DNA from: Colwellia sp.
GTDB lineage: Bacteria; Pseudomonadota; Gammaproteobacteria; Enterobacterales; Alteromonadaceae
Assembly (NCBI GenBank): GCA_013215295.1
Contig: JABSOZ010000002.1
Coordinates: forward strand, 654,441-718,440
DNA length: 64,000 nt
Direction of reading: 5' to 3'
Position numbers and translations under genes: made by a program. This document shows, one piece after another, positions 37,955 to 46,121 of this stretch (position 1 is its first letter; the number at the start of each line of letters is the position of its first letter). Under the pieces are notes generated by a model that saw only the letters and a list, made by a program, of their open reading frames with translations, made no database searches and was not told where the DNA came from.

Positions 37955-38806
37955 ATGCTAGAAGTTGATGACAAAGTACTTGCTGATATACGCCGTGGAT
38001 TTTCAGTGCCTGCGCAGCCAACCTTACTGCTAAAATTACAGAAAATAATGGCAGAAGATGAACCTGATTTAAATGTTTTAGCCGACACTATTTCTCAAGA
38101 CGTAGCGGTTGCTTCTACTATTTTGAAAACAATCAATTCACCACTTTATGGCTTAGCACGTTCCATATCCGATATTCATAAATCTGTACGTTACATTGGT
38201 TTGAATGGCATAAACTCATTAGTCACTAATACCTTAATAAAAAATAGCTTTGAACAAAAAGATTGTAGTATCGCTTTAGAAGAGTTTTGGGATAACGCAA
38301 CACACATTGCTAATACCTGTGTTCATATTGGTCATTCATTAAAGCAGGCGGTATCGAAAGACAAGCTATTCTCTCTTGGATTATTCCATGATTGCGGTAT
38401 TCCTGTTATGGCAATGAAATATAACGATTATAATGATACTTATGAGTTAGCTTATAATACCCCAAGCAAAACCCTACCTATTATTGAGGATGAAACTTAT
38501 GGAGTTAACCATGCAACCATAGGTTATTACGTTGCATCATCTTGGCGGCTACCAAAAGATATTTGCCAATTAATATTATCTCACCATGACCGTGAATTTC
38601 TTAATTTTAAAGGTTCGCGCGTTCAAAAATTTTACTATGCGATATTAAAATTGGCTGAAAACATTGTCCATAACCATAAACACTTTCGTGATAGTGCTGA
38701 TTGGCCATATGTACAAGATATGGTTTACACCTTACTTGATATTGATGAAGATGATTATCAAGATTATATTGAAGATACTGAAGCGTTTCATCGACAAGAA
38801 AATTAG
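37955..38806 (+). CDS. HDOD-domain signalling protein
   Basis: A 283-residue cytoplasmic protein whose middle is an HDOD domain (about 15-210), a relative of HD phosphohydrolases that lacks the metal-binding residues and acts in signalling. Typical blocks are FSVPAQPTLLLKLQ, DTISQDVAVASTILKTIN, SISDIHKSVRYIGLNGI and LFHDCGIPVMAMKY; the last retains an HD pair by chance or descent. It starts at ATG 37955 with TAGGTG just upstream; a GTG at 37949 is also in frame. It stands alone, divergent from the BNR-repeat gene. Confidence 0.85.
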   Translation: MLEVDDKVLADIRRGFSVPAQPTLLLKLQKIMAEDEPDLNVLADTISQDVAVASTILKTINSPLYGLARSISDIHKSVRYIGLNGINSLVTNTLIKNSFEQKDCSIALEEFWDNATHIANTCVHIGHSLKQAVSKDKLFSLGLFHDCGIPVMAMKYNDYNDTYELAYNTPSKTLPIIEDETYGVNHATIGYYVASSWRLPKDICQLILSHHDREFLNFKGSRVQKFYYAILKLAENIVHNHKHFRDSADWPYVQDMVYTLLDIDEDDYQDYIEDTEAFHRQEN

Positions 38807-39106
38807 CATGTAACGTCTCATACAAAACCTTGATTCAAAAGATTAATACGGTGCAAGCTCTCTCAATAGTATTAAATAAAAATAATATAGTTGAGAGCTG
38901 ATTTTCACGGTTCCTGCTGCAAAAAATGCCATTAGCGATGGTTTAGTTAGACATAACGCCATCATCCAATCATCATCTTTTCCCTATTATGGCGCAACGT
39001 TACCCATATGACATTTGTCATATAAACTCCTGACAAATCTCTCTTACGCATAGATTTTATATTCGGCAAACTAACCTCATCATCCAATTAGCCATAAAAG
39101 TCACTC
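38807..39106. other. Gap upstream of the DUF2807 gene
   Basis: About 300 bases without a gene. At 38856-38899 an imperfect hairpin (AGCTCTCTCAA / TTGAGAGCT) may end the HDOD transcript. At 39006-39023 lies a strong palindrome (separate entry). The rest shows nothing that I can name. Confidence 0.5.
39006..39023. promoter_or_regulatory. Palindromic operator ATATGACA-TT-TGTCATAT
   Basis: Eight-base perfect arms around a two-base centre, 84 bases upstream of the DUF2807 lipoprotein start. The arms resemble those of the NagR-like sites, but the spacer is shorter. Its position at the head of a cluster that ends in a DesK/DesR-like pair suggests it binds that response regulator (inference). Confidence 0.6.
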
Positions 39107-39703
39107 ATGAAATATATTATCAAATCAATCGTTCTATCTTTTGTACTTATGCAAACAGCTTGCTCTGTATTTGTGTCTGAAACTGAATCCCGTGCAGTAG
39201 GGAAATTTACAGCATTACGAATATCAGGGCTTGCTGAAGTTATTATCACTCAAGCCAGCGAACAAAAACTGGTGGTAAAAGTATCCGGCATGCCAATAAC
39301 TGATGTCGTTACCACCGTAGAAAATGAGACATTAATTATTACCACGAAAGGCTTTCATCGTGGTGAGTCGGTGCAAGTTTTTGTTAATTACAAGCAACTT
39401 AATAGTATCAGTACTGCAGGCTCTGCTGAATTAACTGGCATGAACACCTTGAACACCTCACACATGAAAATCATCACCAATGGCGCAGGAGATATTAAAG
39501 ACTTAACGATAAAAGCTGACACTTTAACCGTGAGTATTAACGACTCGGGTAATGCCAACTTGAACGTTGAAGTAAACGATATAGAAATTGAAATGAACGA
39601 TGCAGGCGATTTAAGTATTCAAGGAACTGCCATGCGACAACACATCACCTCTAACGGTTCTCGCGGCACGCTATCCAATGCTGATTTAGCTTATTCAATA
39701 TAA
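39107..39703 (+). CDS. DUF2807-like (GIN domain) lipoprotein
   Basis: A 198-residue lipoprotein (lipobox QTAC, Cys19) with the beta-helical head domain of the DUF2807 or putative autotransporter-adhesin GIN family. The typical entry GKFTALRISGLAEVIITQAS is followed by repeated short strands with Gly/Asp turns (AGSAELTGMN, DSGNANLNVEVN, DAGDLSIQGTA). It is probably anchored in the cell envelope; role unknown. It opens a four-gene forward cluster with an amidohydrolase and a two-component system, so it may be a stress-response or signalling component. Confidence 0.8.
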   Translation: MKYIIKSIVLSFVLMQTACSVFVSETESRAVGKFTALRISGLAEVIITQASEQKLVVKVSGMPITDVVTTVENETLIITTKGFHRGESVQVFVNYKQLNSISTAGSAELTGMNTLNTSHMKIITNGAGDIKDLTIKADTLTVSINDSGNANLNVEVNDIEIEMNDAGDLSIQGTAMRQHITSNGSRGTLSNADLAYSI

Positions 39704-39767
39704 ATTCAACAACGTTAATACACCCTATAACTAAATAATGTCCCCCACTTTTGAGTCGAGTATTACT

Positions 39768-41033
39768 ATGAAAAAATTCTTTATCTACTTCACCCTCTTC
39801 ATCATTTTGATCACTGCCACTTTTATGATTTCCTATCAGAATGATTTGTATGTGTGGGAGAATCCGCAGCAAAACATGTGGATTACTAATGGACAGTTGT
39901 TTGATGGTACCAGTGAACAATCGATAAAAAATCCCGGTATTTTGGTTGAAAACAGTAAAATATCTTGTATGGGGATAACTTGTAAAATACCCGCAGATGT
40001 TATTCACATTGATGCCACAGGCAAAGGTATTGTCCCTGGGTTAATTGATTTACATGGTCATTTTTTTAGTGGTAAATCTAGAGATATTGAACAAAGTTTA
40101 CCCGCGATGATCTGGGATCAATTTCGTTTTTTACCTAGTGTTCGACAAGAGCTTATTGCCGCAGGCATAACCAGTTATCGTTCTCTTGGTGATGTCATGC
40201 CAGCTATTTTCAAACTTAAACAAGAGCTTAGTGAACAAAACATGGCAGGACCAAGGCTGTTCGTTTCTGGACCAATATTTACCATCAAAGGCGGGCACCC
40301 AACTCAAAAAAAAGGAATTCCAAACTGGGTGCTTGAAAGCATGACCGTACAGTCTGACGATCCGGTTTATGTAAAACAACAAATTGCTATTTTAGCAAAA
40401 CAGGGAATAGATGGCGTAAAGGTTGTCTATCAGAGCCATACTAATAGCGAAGGCGTCGTTACTATGCCACGTATTTCCAATGAAACGTTACATGCTATAA
40501 CCAGTGCAGCGCGTAAACATGGACTTTGGATCGCAGTACACACAGGCACTCCTGAAGAAACTGAAGAGGCTATTGCTGCTGGTATAACAACTATTGAACA
40601 TGGCATACGTCATGGTAATCTTATCTCTTCTAAAACGATTAAAAACATTATAGATAATAATATTATTTACGTACCCACTTTGGGCAGAGAACCACAAGGT
40701 CATTTGAATATTTCGGCATTGAATAAGTCTGGCGTGATGTTTGGAGTAGGTACTGATTCACCCGTCGAAATGAACGATGGTAACAGCTATCGTAATGAGT
40801 TGTCTCGCCTGGTTAATGCCGGTCTTTCTGATGTTGAAGCACTCATCGCAGCAACACGAAATGGTGCAATAGCTTTAGGAAAGTCAAAAGAATTAGGCAC
40901 TATCGAAGTAGGGAAATTCGCAGACATATTATTAATTGATGGACAGCCTTGGCAAGATATTACTGAACTTAAAAATGTTGAAATGGTTATTTTATCTGGC
41001 CGTATAGCAATGGATAAGTTAACAGTTCTTTGA
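39768..41033 (+). CDS. Membrane-anchored amidohydrolase
   Basis: A 421-residue metal-dependent hydrolase of the imidazolonepropionase-like amidohydrolase group. An N-terminal membrane anchor (MKKFFIYFTLFIILITATF) places the enzyme on the periplasmic side. Metal-site motifs are GLIDLHGHFF (HxH), a lysine in DGVKVVYQSH, His in WIAVHTGTP and TTIEHGIRHG, and Asp in FGVGTDSP. Substrate unknown; relatives cleave cyclic amides or dipeptides. The start at 39768 was chosen over 39738 because the anchor follows directly. The kinase gene begins 110 bases downstream. Confidence 0.85.
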   Translation: MKKFFIYFTLFIILITATFMISYQNDLYVWENPQQNMWITNGQLFDGTSEQSIKNPGILVENSKISCMGITCKIPADVIHIDATGKGIVPGLIDLHGHFFSGKSRDIEQSLPAMIWDQFRFLPSVRQELIAAGITSYRSLGDVMPAIFKLKQELSEQNMAGPRLFVSGPIFTIKGGHPTQKKGIPNWVLESMTVQSDDPVYVKQQIAILAKQGIDGVKVVYQSHTNSEGVVTMPRISNETLHAITSAARKHGLWIAVHTGTPEETEEAIAAGITTIEHGIRHGNLISSKTIKNIIDNNIIYVPTLGREPQGHLNISALNKSGVMFGVGTDSPVEMNDGNSYRNELSRLVNAGLSDVEALIAATRNGAIALGKSKELGTIEVGKFADILLIDGQPWQDITELKNVEMVILSGRIAMDKLTVL

Positions 41034-41143
41034 GATTAAAGGTAAATATAGAACTTCTGCAAAATTAGCTGTACGTTAACCGCCTTTTTGCAGATGATAT
41101 ACTTCATAATAATTGCCGAAACAATATGTAATACAGGGGTCAA

Positions 41144-42292
41144 ATGAGTTTATTACTGAAAATACATTATTTCTTAATGCCACAAAATGAAGATATTGGT
41201 TATGCCGTATATAGCAATTTACTGTTCTTGAGCTTATTCTTTGGTAACTTGTATTTTAGACCCGTACACGGTGTGGATATGGTAATAACCATTGCCGGAC
41301 TTATGACTTTTTTAGTCCTTTATTTTCGAGCATTTTCAGCTCAAAAAAGTGATTTAATTTATTATATTGCTGCAATGTGCTTAATTGGCGTTGGCTTGTC
41401 AGAAATTAATGTCGGGGCAAATGTTTTTTTCATTTATGCCGCTGCATTTAGTGGTGAACTGTATAATAAGAGGAAGGCGCTTATAACGCTTTTGTTAGTG
41501 TTGGCCTTCATCATTTTTTATTCAGTTATAACCGATAAATCAAGTTACTTTTGGTTACCCGCAATATTTATGTCAATCACCTTAGGGTTGTTAAATATCA
41601 ATCGTACTGAGGTTTTAAAAAAGAATAAAGCATTAAAACAATCACAACAAGAAACCAAACACTTAGCGAAAATAGCAGAACGTGAACGCATTAGTCGAGA
41701 CCTACATGATTTACTGGGTCATAGCTTGTCAGTAATAACTTTAAAGTCTGAACTGGCAGGTAAAATGATTGATAAAGGCGTATCACTAGAAAAAATTAAA
41801 ACAGAAATCAAAGCGGTAGAAGAATTATCACGTAAAACGTTAGCGCAAGTTAGAGATGCTGTTAAAGGGTATAACATCGCGACGATTAAAGGAGAGCTAC
41901 TTCAAGTAAGAGTTGCCACTGAAGCCGCTAAAATCGAATTATTCGCAACTATTGAGGTGGAGTCATTACCAGCAAGTATTGAATCAGAATTAGCTTTAAT
42001 TATCCGTGAAGCCATCACAAATGTCATTCGTCACGCTGAAACTGAAAAGGTCTGGATAGTTTTAAAGCAAGTTGCCACACATTTAACCTTGATCATAAGT
42101 GACCAAGGGCAAATCACCACGAAAAAAGAGCAATCTGGTATGCAAAATATGCGCACGCGTATTCATCAAATGGGTGGTGAAATGAATGTTGTAAACGCCC
42201 CAAATACACAACTTAAATTTACACTGCCTATTCCCGATAAAAGTCAAACTAACGAAGTAATATCAACCTTGACCCGTGCAACTAATGGATAA
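41144..42292 (+). CDS. Sensor histidine kinase, DesK/NarX type
   Basis: Membrane kinase of 382 residues. Five to six N-terminal helices (about 20-150) form a compact membrane sensor without a large periplasmic domain. A coiled linker leads to the HisKA_3 domain with phospho-acceptor His188 in RISRDLHDLLGHSL. The HATPase domain has IREAITNVIRHAE (N box) and ISDQGQ with GMQNMRTRI (G boxes). The layout is that of DesK, which senses membrane state, but the signal here is unknown. It is 5 bases from its response regulator. Confidence 0.92.
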   Translation: MSLLLKIHYFLMPQNEDIGYAVYSNLLFLSLFFGNLYFRPVHGVDMVITIAGLMTFLVLYFRAFSAQKSDLIYYIAAMCLIGVGLSEINVGANVFFIYAAAFSGELYNKRKALITLLLVLAFIIFYSVITDKSSYFWLPAIFMSITLGLLNINRTEVLKKNKALKQSQQETKHLAKIAERERISRDLHDLLGHSLSVITLKSELAGKMIDKGVSLEKIKTEIKAVEELSRKTLAQVRDAVKGYNIATIKGELLQVRVATEAAKIELFATIEVESLPASIESELALIIREAITNVIRHAETEKVWIVLKQVATHLTLIISDQGQITTKKEQSGMQNMRTRIHQMGGEMNVVNAPNTQLKFTLPIPDKSQTNEVISTLTRATNG

Positions 42293-42297
42293 CATAA

Positions 42298-42900
42298 ATG
42301 ATTAAAATACTCATTGCAGAAGATCAATCAATGGTGCTCGGCGCTTTATCTGCTTTACTAGATATGGAAGATGATTTTGAAGTCGTCGTAAAAGCTAAAA
42401 ATGGCAAAGATGCGCTAGCAAAATCTCAACTTCAATCCATTGACATAATTTTGACTGATATCGAAATGCCGTATATGACAGGTATAGAATTAGCGCAGGA
42501 ATTGCAGAGAATCAACCACCCTGCCAAAGTTATGATTCTAACGACATTTGCTCGTGGTGGTTATCTTCGCCGTGCTATGACTGCAGGGGTAAAGGGCTAT
42601 TTACTCAAAGATGCTCCCTCAGATTCTCTAGCCGATGCAGTGAGAAAAATTCATGCGGGTAAGGTTATTGTTGCGCCAGAGCTAGTAACAGAAGCCTGGG
42701 CTGCCGATGATCCATTAAGTGACAATGAACGTAAAATATTACGTTATTCATTAGAGGGTCATTCAACAAAAGAGATCGCTGAATTGATCTGCTTATCTGC
42801 GGGAACGGTACGTAATTATCTTTCTGAAGTGACTTCAAAATTAGGTGCTAAAAATAGAATTGAAGCGGCTCGTATTGCCAAACAGAAAGGTTGGTTATGA
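42298..42900 (+). CDS. LuxR-type response regulator, DesR-like
   Basis: A 200-residue regulator. Receiver domain with phospho-acceptor Asp54 (IILTDIEMPYMTGIEL) and Lys104 in GYLLKDAPSDSL; C-terminal LuxR helix-turn-helix with LSDNERKILRYSLEGHSTKEI and GTVRNYLSEVTSKLG. Close in style to DesR. It is cotranscribed with the kinase at 41144, its partner. A palindrome upstream of the cluster (39006) is a candidate target. It converges with a second response regulator, 59 bases apart, with no clear terminator between them. Confidence 0.93.
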   Translation: MIKILIAEDQSMVLGALSALLDMEDDFEVVVKAKNGKDALAKSQLQSIDIILTDIEMPYMTGIELAQELQRINHPAKVMILTTFARGGYLRRAMTAGVKGYLLKDAPSDSLADAVRKIHAGKVIVAPELVTEAWAADDPLSDNERKILRYSLEGHSTKEIAELICLSAGTVRNYLSEVTSKLGAKNRIEAARIAKQKGWL

Positions 42901-42959
42901 TTTATCTCAATAATCATTAATATTTATAAATACCCGTCTAATTGACAATCTTGACAGAA

Positions 42960-43583
42960 CTATATAAGCCCCTGATTTAATGCAATTAATACTGCTCTAG
43001 TTCTATCGCGAGTATTAAGTTTAGATAATATATTCGAGACGTGATTTTTCACGGTTCCTTCGGCAAGAAAAATACTATTGGCAATTTCTTTATTCGAAAA
43101 TCCGCCTGCGAGTAACTTTAATATTTGACGTTCTTTTTCAGTTAAATCTTCAATGACAGGTACGTCAGCTAAGCCTTTGTTTAACTGTTTCATCACAACG
43201 GGTTCTGCAACAAAACCGCCATCTGCTAACGTCTTCACCGCATTGACCAACTTTTCTAACGAAACATCTTTGAGTAAAAATCCATTTGCACCGGCTTGTA
43301 AGCTTTGCATGAAAAGCTCACTGTCATCGAAAGTTGTCAGCATTAAAATAGGTAACGTACTGCCTTGGCCTCTCAATATTTTTACTAATTCAATACCATT
43401 CACTTTCGGCATTCGAATATCGAGGAGTAATACGTCTGGCAATGCTTCATTGGCTAACATTTGTTGTGCATGCTCGCCATTCTCCGCTTGCCAAAGAATA
43501 CTAATATCATCACTTAACGACAGTAACCCTGCGATTCCCTGCCGAACTAATTGTTGGTCATCAACCAAAGCAACATTAATCAT
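42960..43583 (-). CDS. LuxR-type response regulator
   Basis: A 207-residue regulator with Asp55 (VLLLDIRMPKVNGIEL), Lys105 in GFLLKDVSLEKL, and a LuxR helix-turn-helix (LTEKERQILKLLAGGFSNKEI, then GTVKNHVSNILSKLN). It overlaps the upstream kinase gene by eight bases, so the pair is one system. Downstream neighbours on the same strand (DUF2141, membrane protein, efflux operon) carry a shared 14-base promoter element, making this regulator the best candidate to bind it. It converges with the DesR-like gene. Confidence 0.93.
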   Translation of the reverse strand: MINVALVDDQQLVRQGIAGLLSLSDDISILWQAENGEHAQQMLANEALPDVLLLDIRMPKVNGIELVKILRGQGSTLPILMLTTFDDSELFMQSLQAGANGFLLKDVSLEKLVNAVKTLADGGFVAEPVVMKQLNKGLADVPVIEDLTEKERQILKLLAGGFSNKEIANSIFLAEGTVKNHVSNILSKLNTRDRTRAVLIALNQGLI

Positions 43584-44709
43584 AACAATCCTCTACGTGT
43601 ATTTTTAAGGTGCAACCATTTTCATTAGTCACAAGTTCTACTTCGCCTTTGAAATCGATTAACCGTTCTTTCATACCGGCTAAACCACTACCAAAACTTG
43701 TTGCCGATTTTGCTTTATTAGCGGAGCCATTATCAGATAATTCAATCATTAAACTGTTATCTGTTTTTTCACTGGTGAAAGTAAATAGATTAGCTTTACC
43801 GTGGCGAAGTGCATTACTGACGCCTTCTTGTAAACAAAACATTAACTGTTGTTTAAGTTGCAGAGAATTGATATCAGGAGATGAAATCACCTTTAACTGG
43901 CAATTAGGCAACTGATTAATGAGGCTTTCCAGTGACGCAATCAGCTCAAATTGTTCTTCATCACGCATTTCTTTTACTACTTGGCGAACGTCTGTTAACA
44001 ATGTCTTGGCAAGTTGCAAATTATCTTCCAATAAAGGTTTAAACTCTTTTGAAACTTTATGTTTAGCGACTTCTAAATTCAAAGATAAAGCCGTTAGTTG
44101 ATGTCCGATGACATCATGTAAATCACGTGATATACGTAATCGTTCCTGTTTTTGGGAAGAGGTTTTAAGCATAAAACGTGTTGCTAATAGCTCTTGGTTA
44201 ATTGCTGCCAATTCTTTTTTTGCTTTCTCTTCACGTCGAACAGTCTCAATGGCAGAAAAACCAAAGACTTGTAACATAAAGTAAATAATGACCTTAAAAA
44301 ATGCAGATATAAAGCTACCATCATAAGCAATGCAAAAATGCACTAAAGAGACAAAAAACATAAGCAATAATGCTTGTTTCCGTGTGAACATTGAAGGTAA
44401 TTGCGTTGCAATCAGCACTAATAAAATGGCAGCAACACTATATCTGTCGTATGAAATGAGCAATAAAATAGTAACAATTTCTAGGCCAAGTAATACTTTA
44501 GTTACTATTGATTCAGGATTTTCATCAGAAAAAACAATCCAAGCAAATGAAAGATAAAAAACAATAAAACCCAACAGTTTTAAATAAAATTCACTACCAA
44601 CATTAAGGTTAGCCAAAGACAAATAGCAAATAACTGACCAAGTAATAAAACCTGAAAAATGTAATAACCAGTCTTTACGTAAATCTTCAGAAAGTAATGA
44701 CGTCAACAT
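43576..44709 (-). CDS. Sensor histidine kinase, NarX/LiaS type
   Basis: A 377-residue membrane kinase. Six predicted helices fill about residues 15-155, with short loops only, so it senses within the membrane or at its surface. A coiled segment leads to HisKA_3 with His198 (RISRDLHDVIGHQL), then the HATPase domain with QEGVSNALRHGKANLF and ELSDNGS, SGLAGMKERL. It is similar in design to LiaS and VraS, which respond to cell-envelope stress. Partner of the regulator at 42960. Confidence 0.92.
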   Translation of the reverse strand: MLTSLLSEDLRKDWLLHFSGFITWSVICYLSLANLNVGSEFYLKLLGFIVFYLSFAWIVFSDENPESIVTKVLLGLEIVTILLLISYDRYSVAAILLVLIATQLPSMFTRKQALLLMFFVSLVHFCIAYDGSFISAFFKVIIYFMLQVFGFSAIETVRREEKAKKELAAINQELLATRFMLKTSSQKQERLRISRDLHDVIGHQLTALSLNLEVAKHKVSKEFKPLLEDNLQLAKTLLTDVRQVVKEMRDEEQFELIASLESLINQLPNCQLKVISSPDINSLQLKQQLMFCLQEGVSNALRHGKANLFTFTSEKTDNSLMIELSDNGSANKAKSATSFGSGLAGMKERLIDFKGEVELVTNENGCTLKIHVEDCYD

Positions 44710-44730
44710 AAATGAATACCTAAATAAGAA

Positions 44731-44760
44731 ATTAGCATACTAATTTTTTAGCATGCTAAT
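44731..44760 (-). terminator. Hairpin between DUF2141 gene and kinase
   Basis: Stem ATTAGCAT / ATGCTAAT with a 14-base loop, in the 78-base gap between the DUF2141 stop and the kinase start. On the reverse strand a weak T-rich tract (TTTCTTATTT) follows. It could end the DUF2141 transcript or act in the kinase leader. Confidence 0.45.
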
Positions 44761-44787
44761 TTAACAATAAATCATAATCAGTTGATT

Positions 44788-45240
44788 TTAAAATAAATCA
44801 ATCTCAATTGCTGTACTTTCTTTCACTGAAAACTTAGCTTCTGCATATTTCGGAGCACCAAACATGCCGACATTATTACTAAAACCATAGCCTTCTTTAG
44901 GGATCCCCATCATATTGAAGTCCATTTTGTTATTGTCGTTCTCATCTTGATACATTTTTATCGCATACTCGCCATCGGGTAAATTCTCAAAGACCGCAAT
45001 TTCCCGATCATTTAACGCTGCAACTTTTGTGTGAAAGCTAGCCTTACCACTCTTATAATCTTCTTCAGATTTATATAAAGCGATCATAAGATGGCCTTTA
45101 CCTTTTTCCACATCACTCACGTTTACCGTTAAATTTGCAGCCACCGCATGCTGACTCAATAATATAATCATAGACAATGAACTTACCGCTGCAAGGACTA
45201 AACTAGTTGCTGAGAAAGAGATTAATTTTTTGAAAATCAT
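44788..45240 (-). CDS. DUF2141 exported protein
   Basis: A 150-residue periplasmic protein. A hydrophobic signal peptide ends near HAVAA (about residue 34), and the DUF2141 domain follows: ANLTVNVSDVEKGKGHLMIA, FENLPDGEYAIKMYQDEN, then NKMDFNMMGIPKEGYGFSNN and FGAPKYAEA. The domain is an Ig-like, probably calcium-binding fold found with envelope functions; its role is unknown. A paired 14-base element (45351-45398) lies upstream. It sits between the efflux operon side and the two-component system, all on one strand. Confidence 0.88.
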   Translation of the reverse strand: MIFKKLISFSATSLVLAAVSSLSMIILLSQHAVAANLTVNVSDVEKGKGHLMIALYKSEEDYKSGKASFHTKVAALNDREIAVFENLPDGEYAIKMYQDENDNNKMDFNMMGIPKEGYGFSNNVGMFGAPKYAEAKFSVKESTAIEIDLF

Positions 45241-45350
45241 AATGATTCCTTTATGTATGTAAGTTAAAATTTTTTAAAATAGGGTTGTTTGTTAATTCAT
45301 GCTTATCGTTAATTCATAGTAAGTTTAAAGCCGAAACGTTTTTTAAACAT

Positions 45351-45398
45351 GTGCCAGAAGTCATCACTTTTAAAGCGCTTAACCATGACTTCTGGCAC
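45351..45398. promoter_or_regulatory. Inverted pair of the 14-base element, DUF2141 promoter
   Basis: GTGCCAGAAGTCAT at 45351-45364 and its exact inverse ATGACTTCTGGCAC at 45385-45398, about 110-160 bases before the DUF2141 start and just beyond the stop of the membrane protein. The pair could form a stem in RNA, but recurrence upstream of other genes suggests a protein-binding site. Confidence 0.65.
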
Positions 45399-45407
45399 AT
45401 CAATGTT

Positions 45408-45968
45408 TCAAATGGTTTTACATGAAGTTTGTTGATTATGTTGATGGACTAAATAACGTTGAAATAGTGCGAGAAAAATAATCGGTGTAACCACTGAAAG
45501 CCTAATATCACCTTTAAAAACCAAAGAGAAAATAAGGGATAGCAAAACAGCAACAAATAAATAAGATGATTTTTTATTGATGCTAATACGCTCCACCACA
45601 TCTTTAACATACGTTTTATCGATACCCACAAAACTATTTTTTGACCATGTCATCGTAATAATCCCGACAAATATCATCACGATAAAAATAGCGGTTTCCT
45701 GCAGGATGTTATAAAACTCTAAATACCACCACTGTTGAAAAAATGACGCTAAGCCACCTAAAATTAAATAAATATTTGCCGAGAGAATTAATCGACTCAT
45801 GATTATTTTAAGTTTAATAATCAATAACAATTGAGCAACGCCTACCAAAGCCGCTATTTGAAAGGCAAGTAACCAGGTTTGGTTTGACGTTTCTGGATGC
45901 CAAAAACCAATCATTGAAAATAACGAAAGAGGTAAAAACTGAAACAACGGAGCTAGCTTCTTTAACAT
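45408..45968 (-). CDS. Unrecognised multi-helix membrane protein
   Basis: A 186-residue integral membrane protein with about five or six helices, short charged loops and a cysteine near the C-terminus (QQTSCKTI). No family is recognised. Lysine-rich loops suggest the usual inside-positive arrangement. It has its own 14-base element pair upstream (46048-46090), and lies between the efflux operon and DUF2141. It may be an accessory to envelope-stress signalling, but this is only inferred from context. Confidence 0.7.
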   Translation of the reverse strand: MLKKLAPLFQFLPLSLFSMIGFWHPETSNQTWLLAFQIAALVGVAQLLLIIKLKIIMSRLILSANIYLILGGLASFFQQWWYLEFYNILQETAIFIVMIFVGIITMTWSKNSFVGIDKTYVKDVVERISINKKSSYLFVAVLLSLIFSLVFKGDIRLSVVTPIIFLALFQRYLVHQHNQQTSCKTI

Positions 45969-46047
45969 ATGAATCGCCTTGTTTTGTCCATGATTGATTG
46001 ACTATCTACTTGGCAAAAATAATAACGTTTATACGCTTAGCGCAAAG

Positions 46048-46090
46048 GTGCCAAAAGTCATGACTTTGAAAAAATGATGACTTTTGGGAT
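46048..46090. promoter_or_regulatory. Inverted pair of the 14-base element, membrane-protein promoter
   Basis: GTGCCAAAAGTCAT at 46048-46061 and an inverted partner beginning ATGACTTTTGG at 46077. The left arm also contains a 14-base perfect palindrome AAAGTCATGACTTT (46054-46067). It lies 80-120 bases before the membrane-protein start. Same element as at 45351 and 50439. Confidence 0.65.
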
Positions 46091-46121
46091 TTCAGATATG
46101 GGATGTAAAATAGATGTATAA

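Noticed and set aside
46054..46067. Palindrome AAAGTCATGACTTT as an independent operator
   Set aside because: It is part of the recurring 14-base element and is not perfectly palindromic at the other copies, so it is not listed as a separate site.
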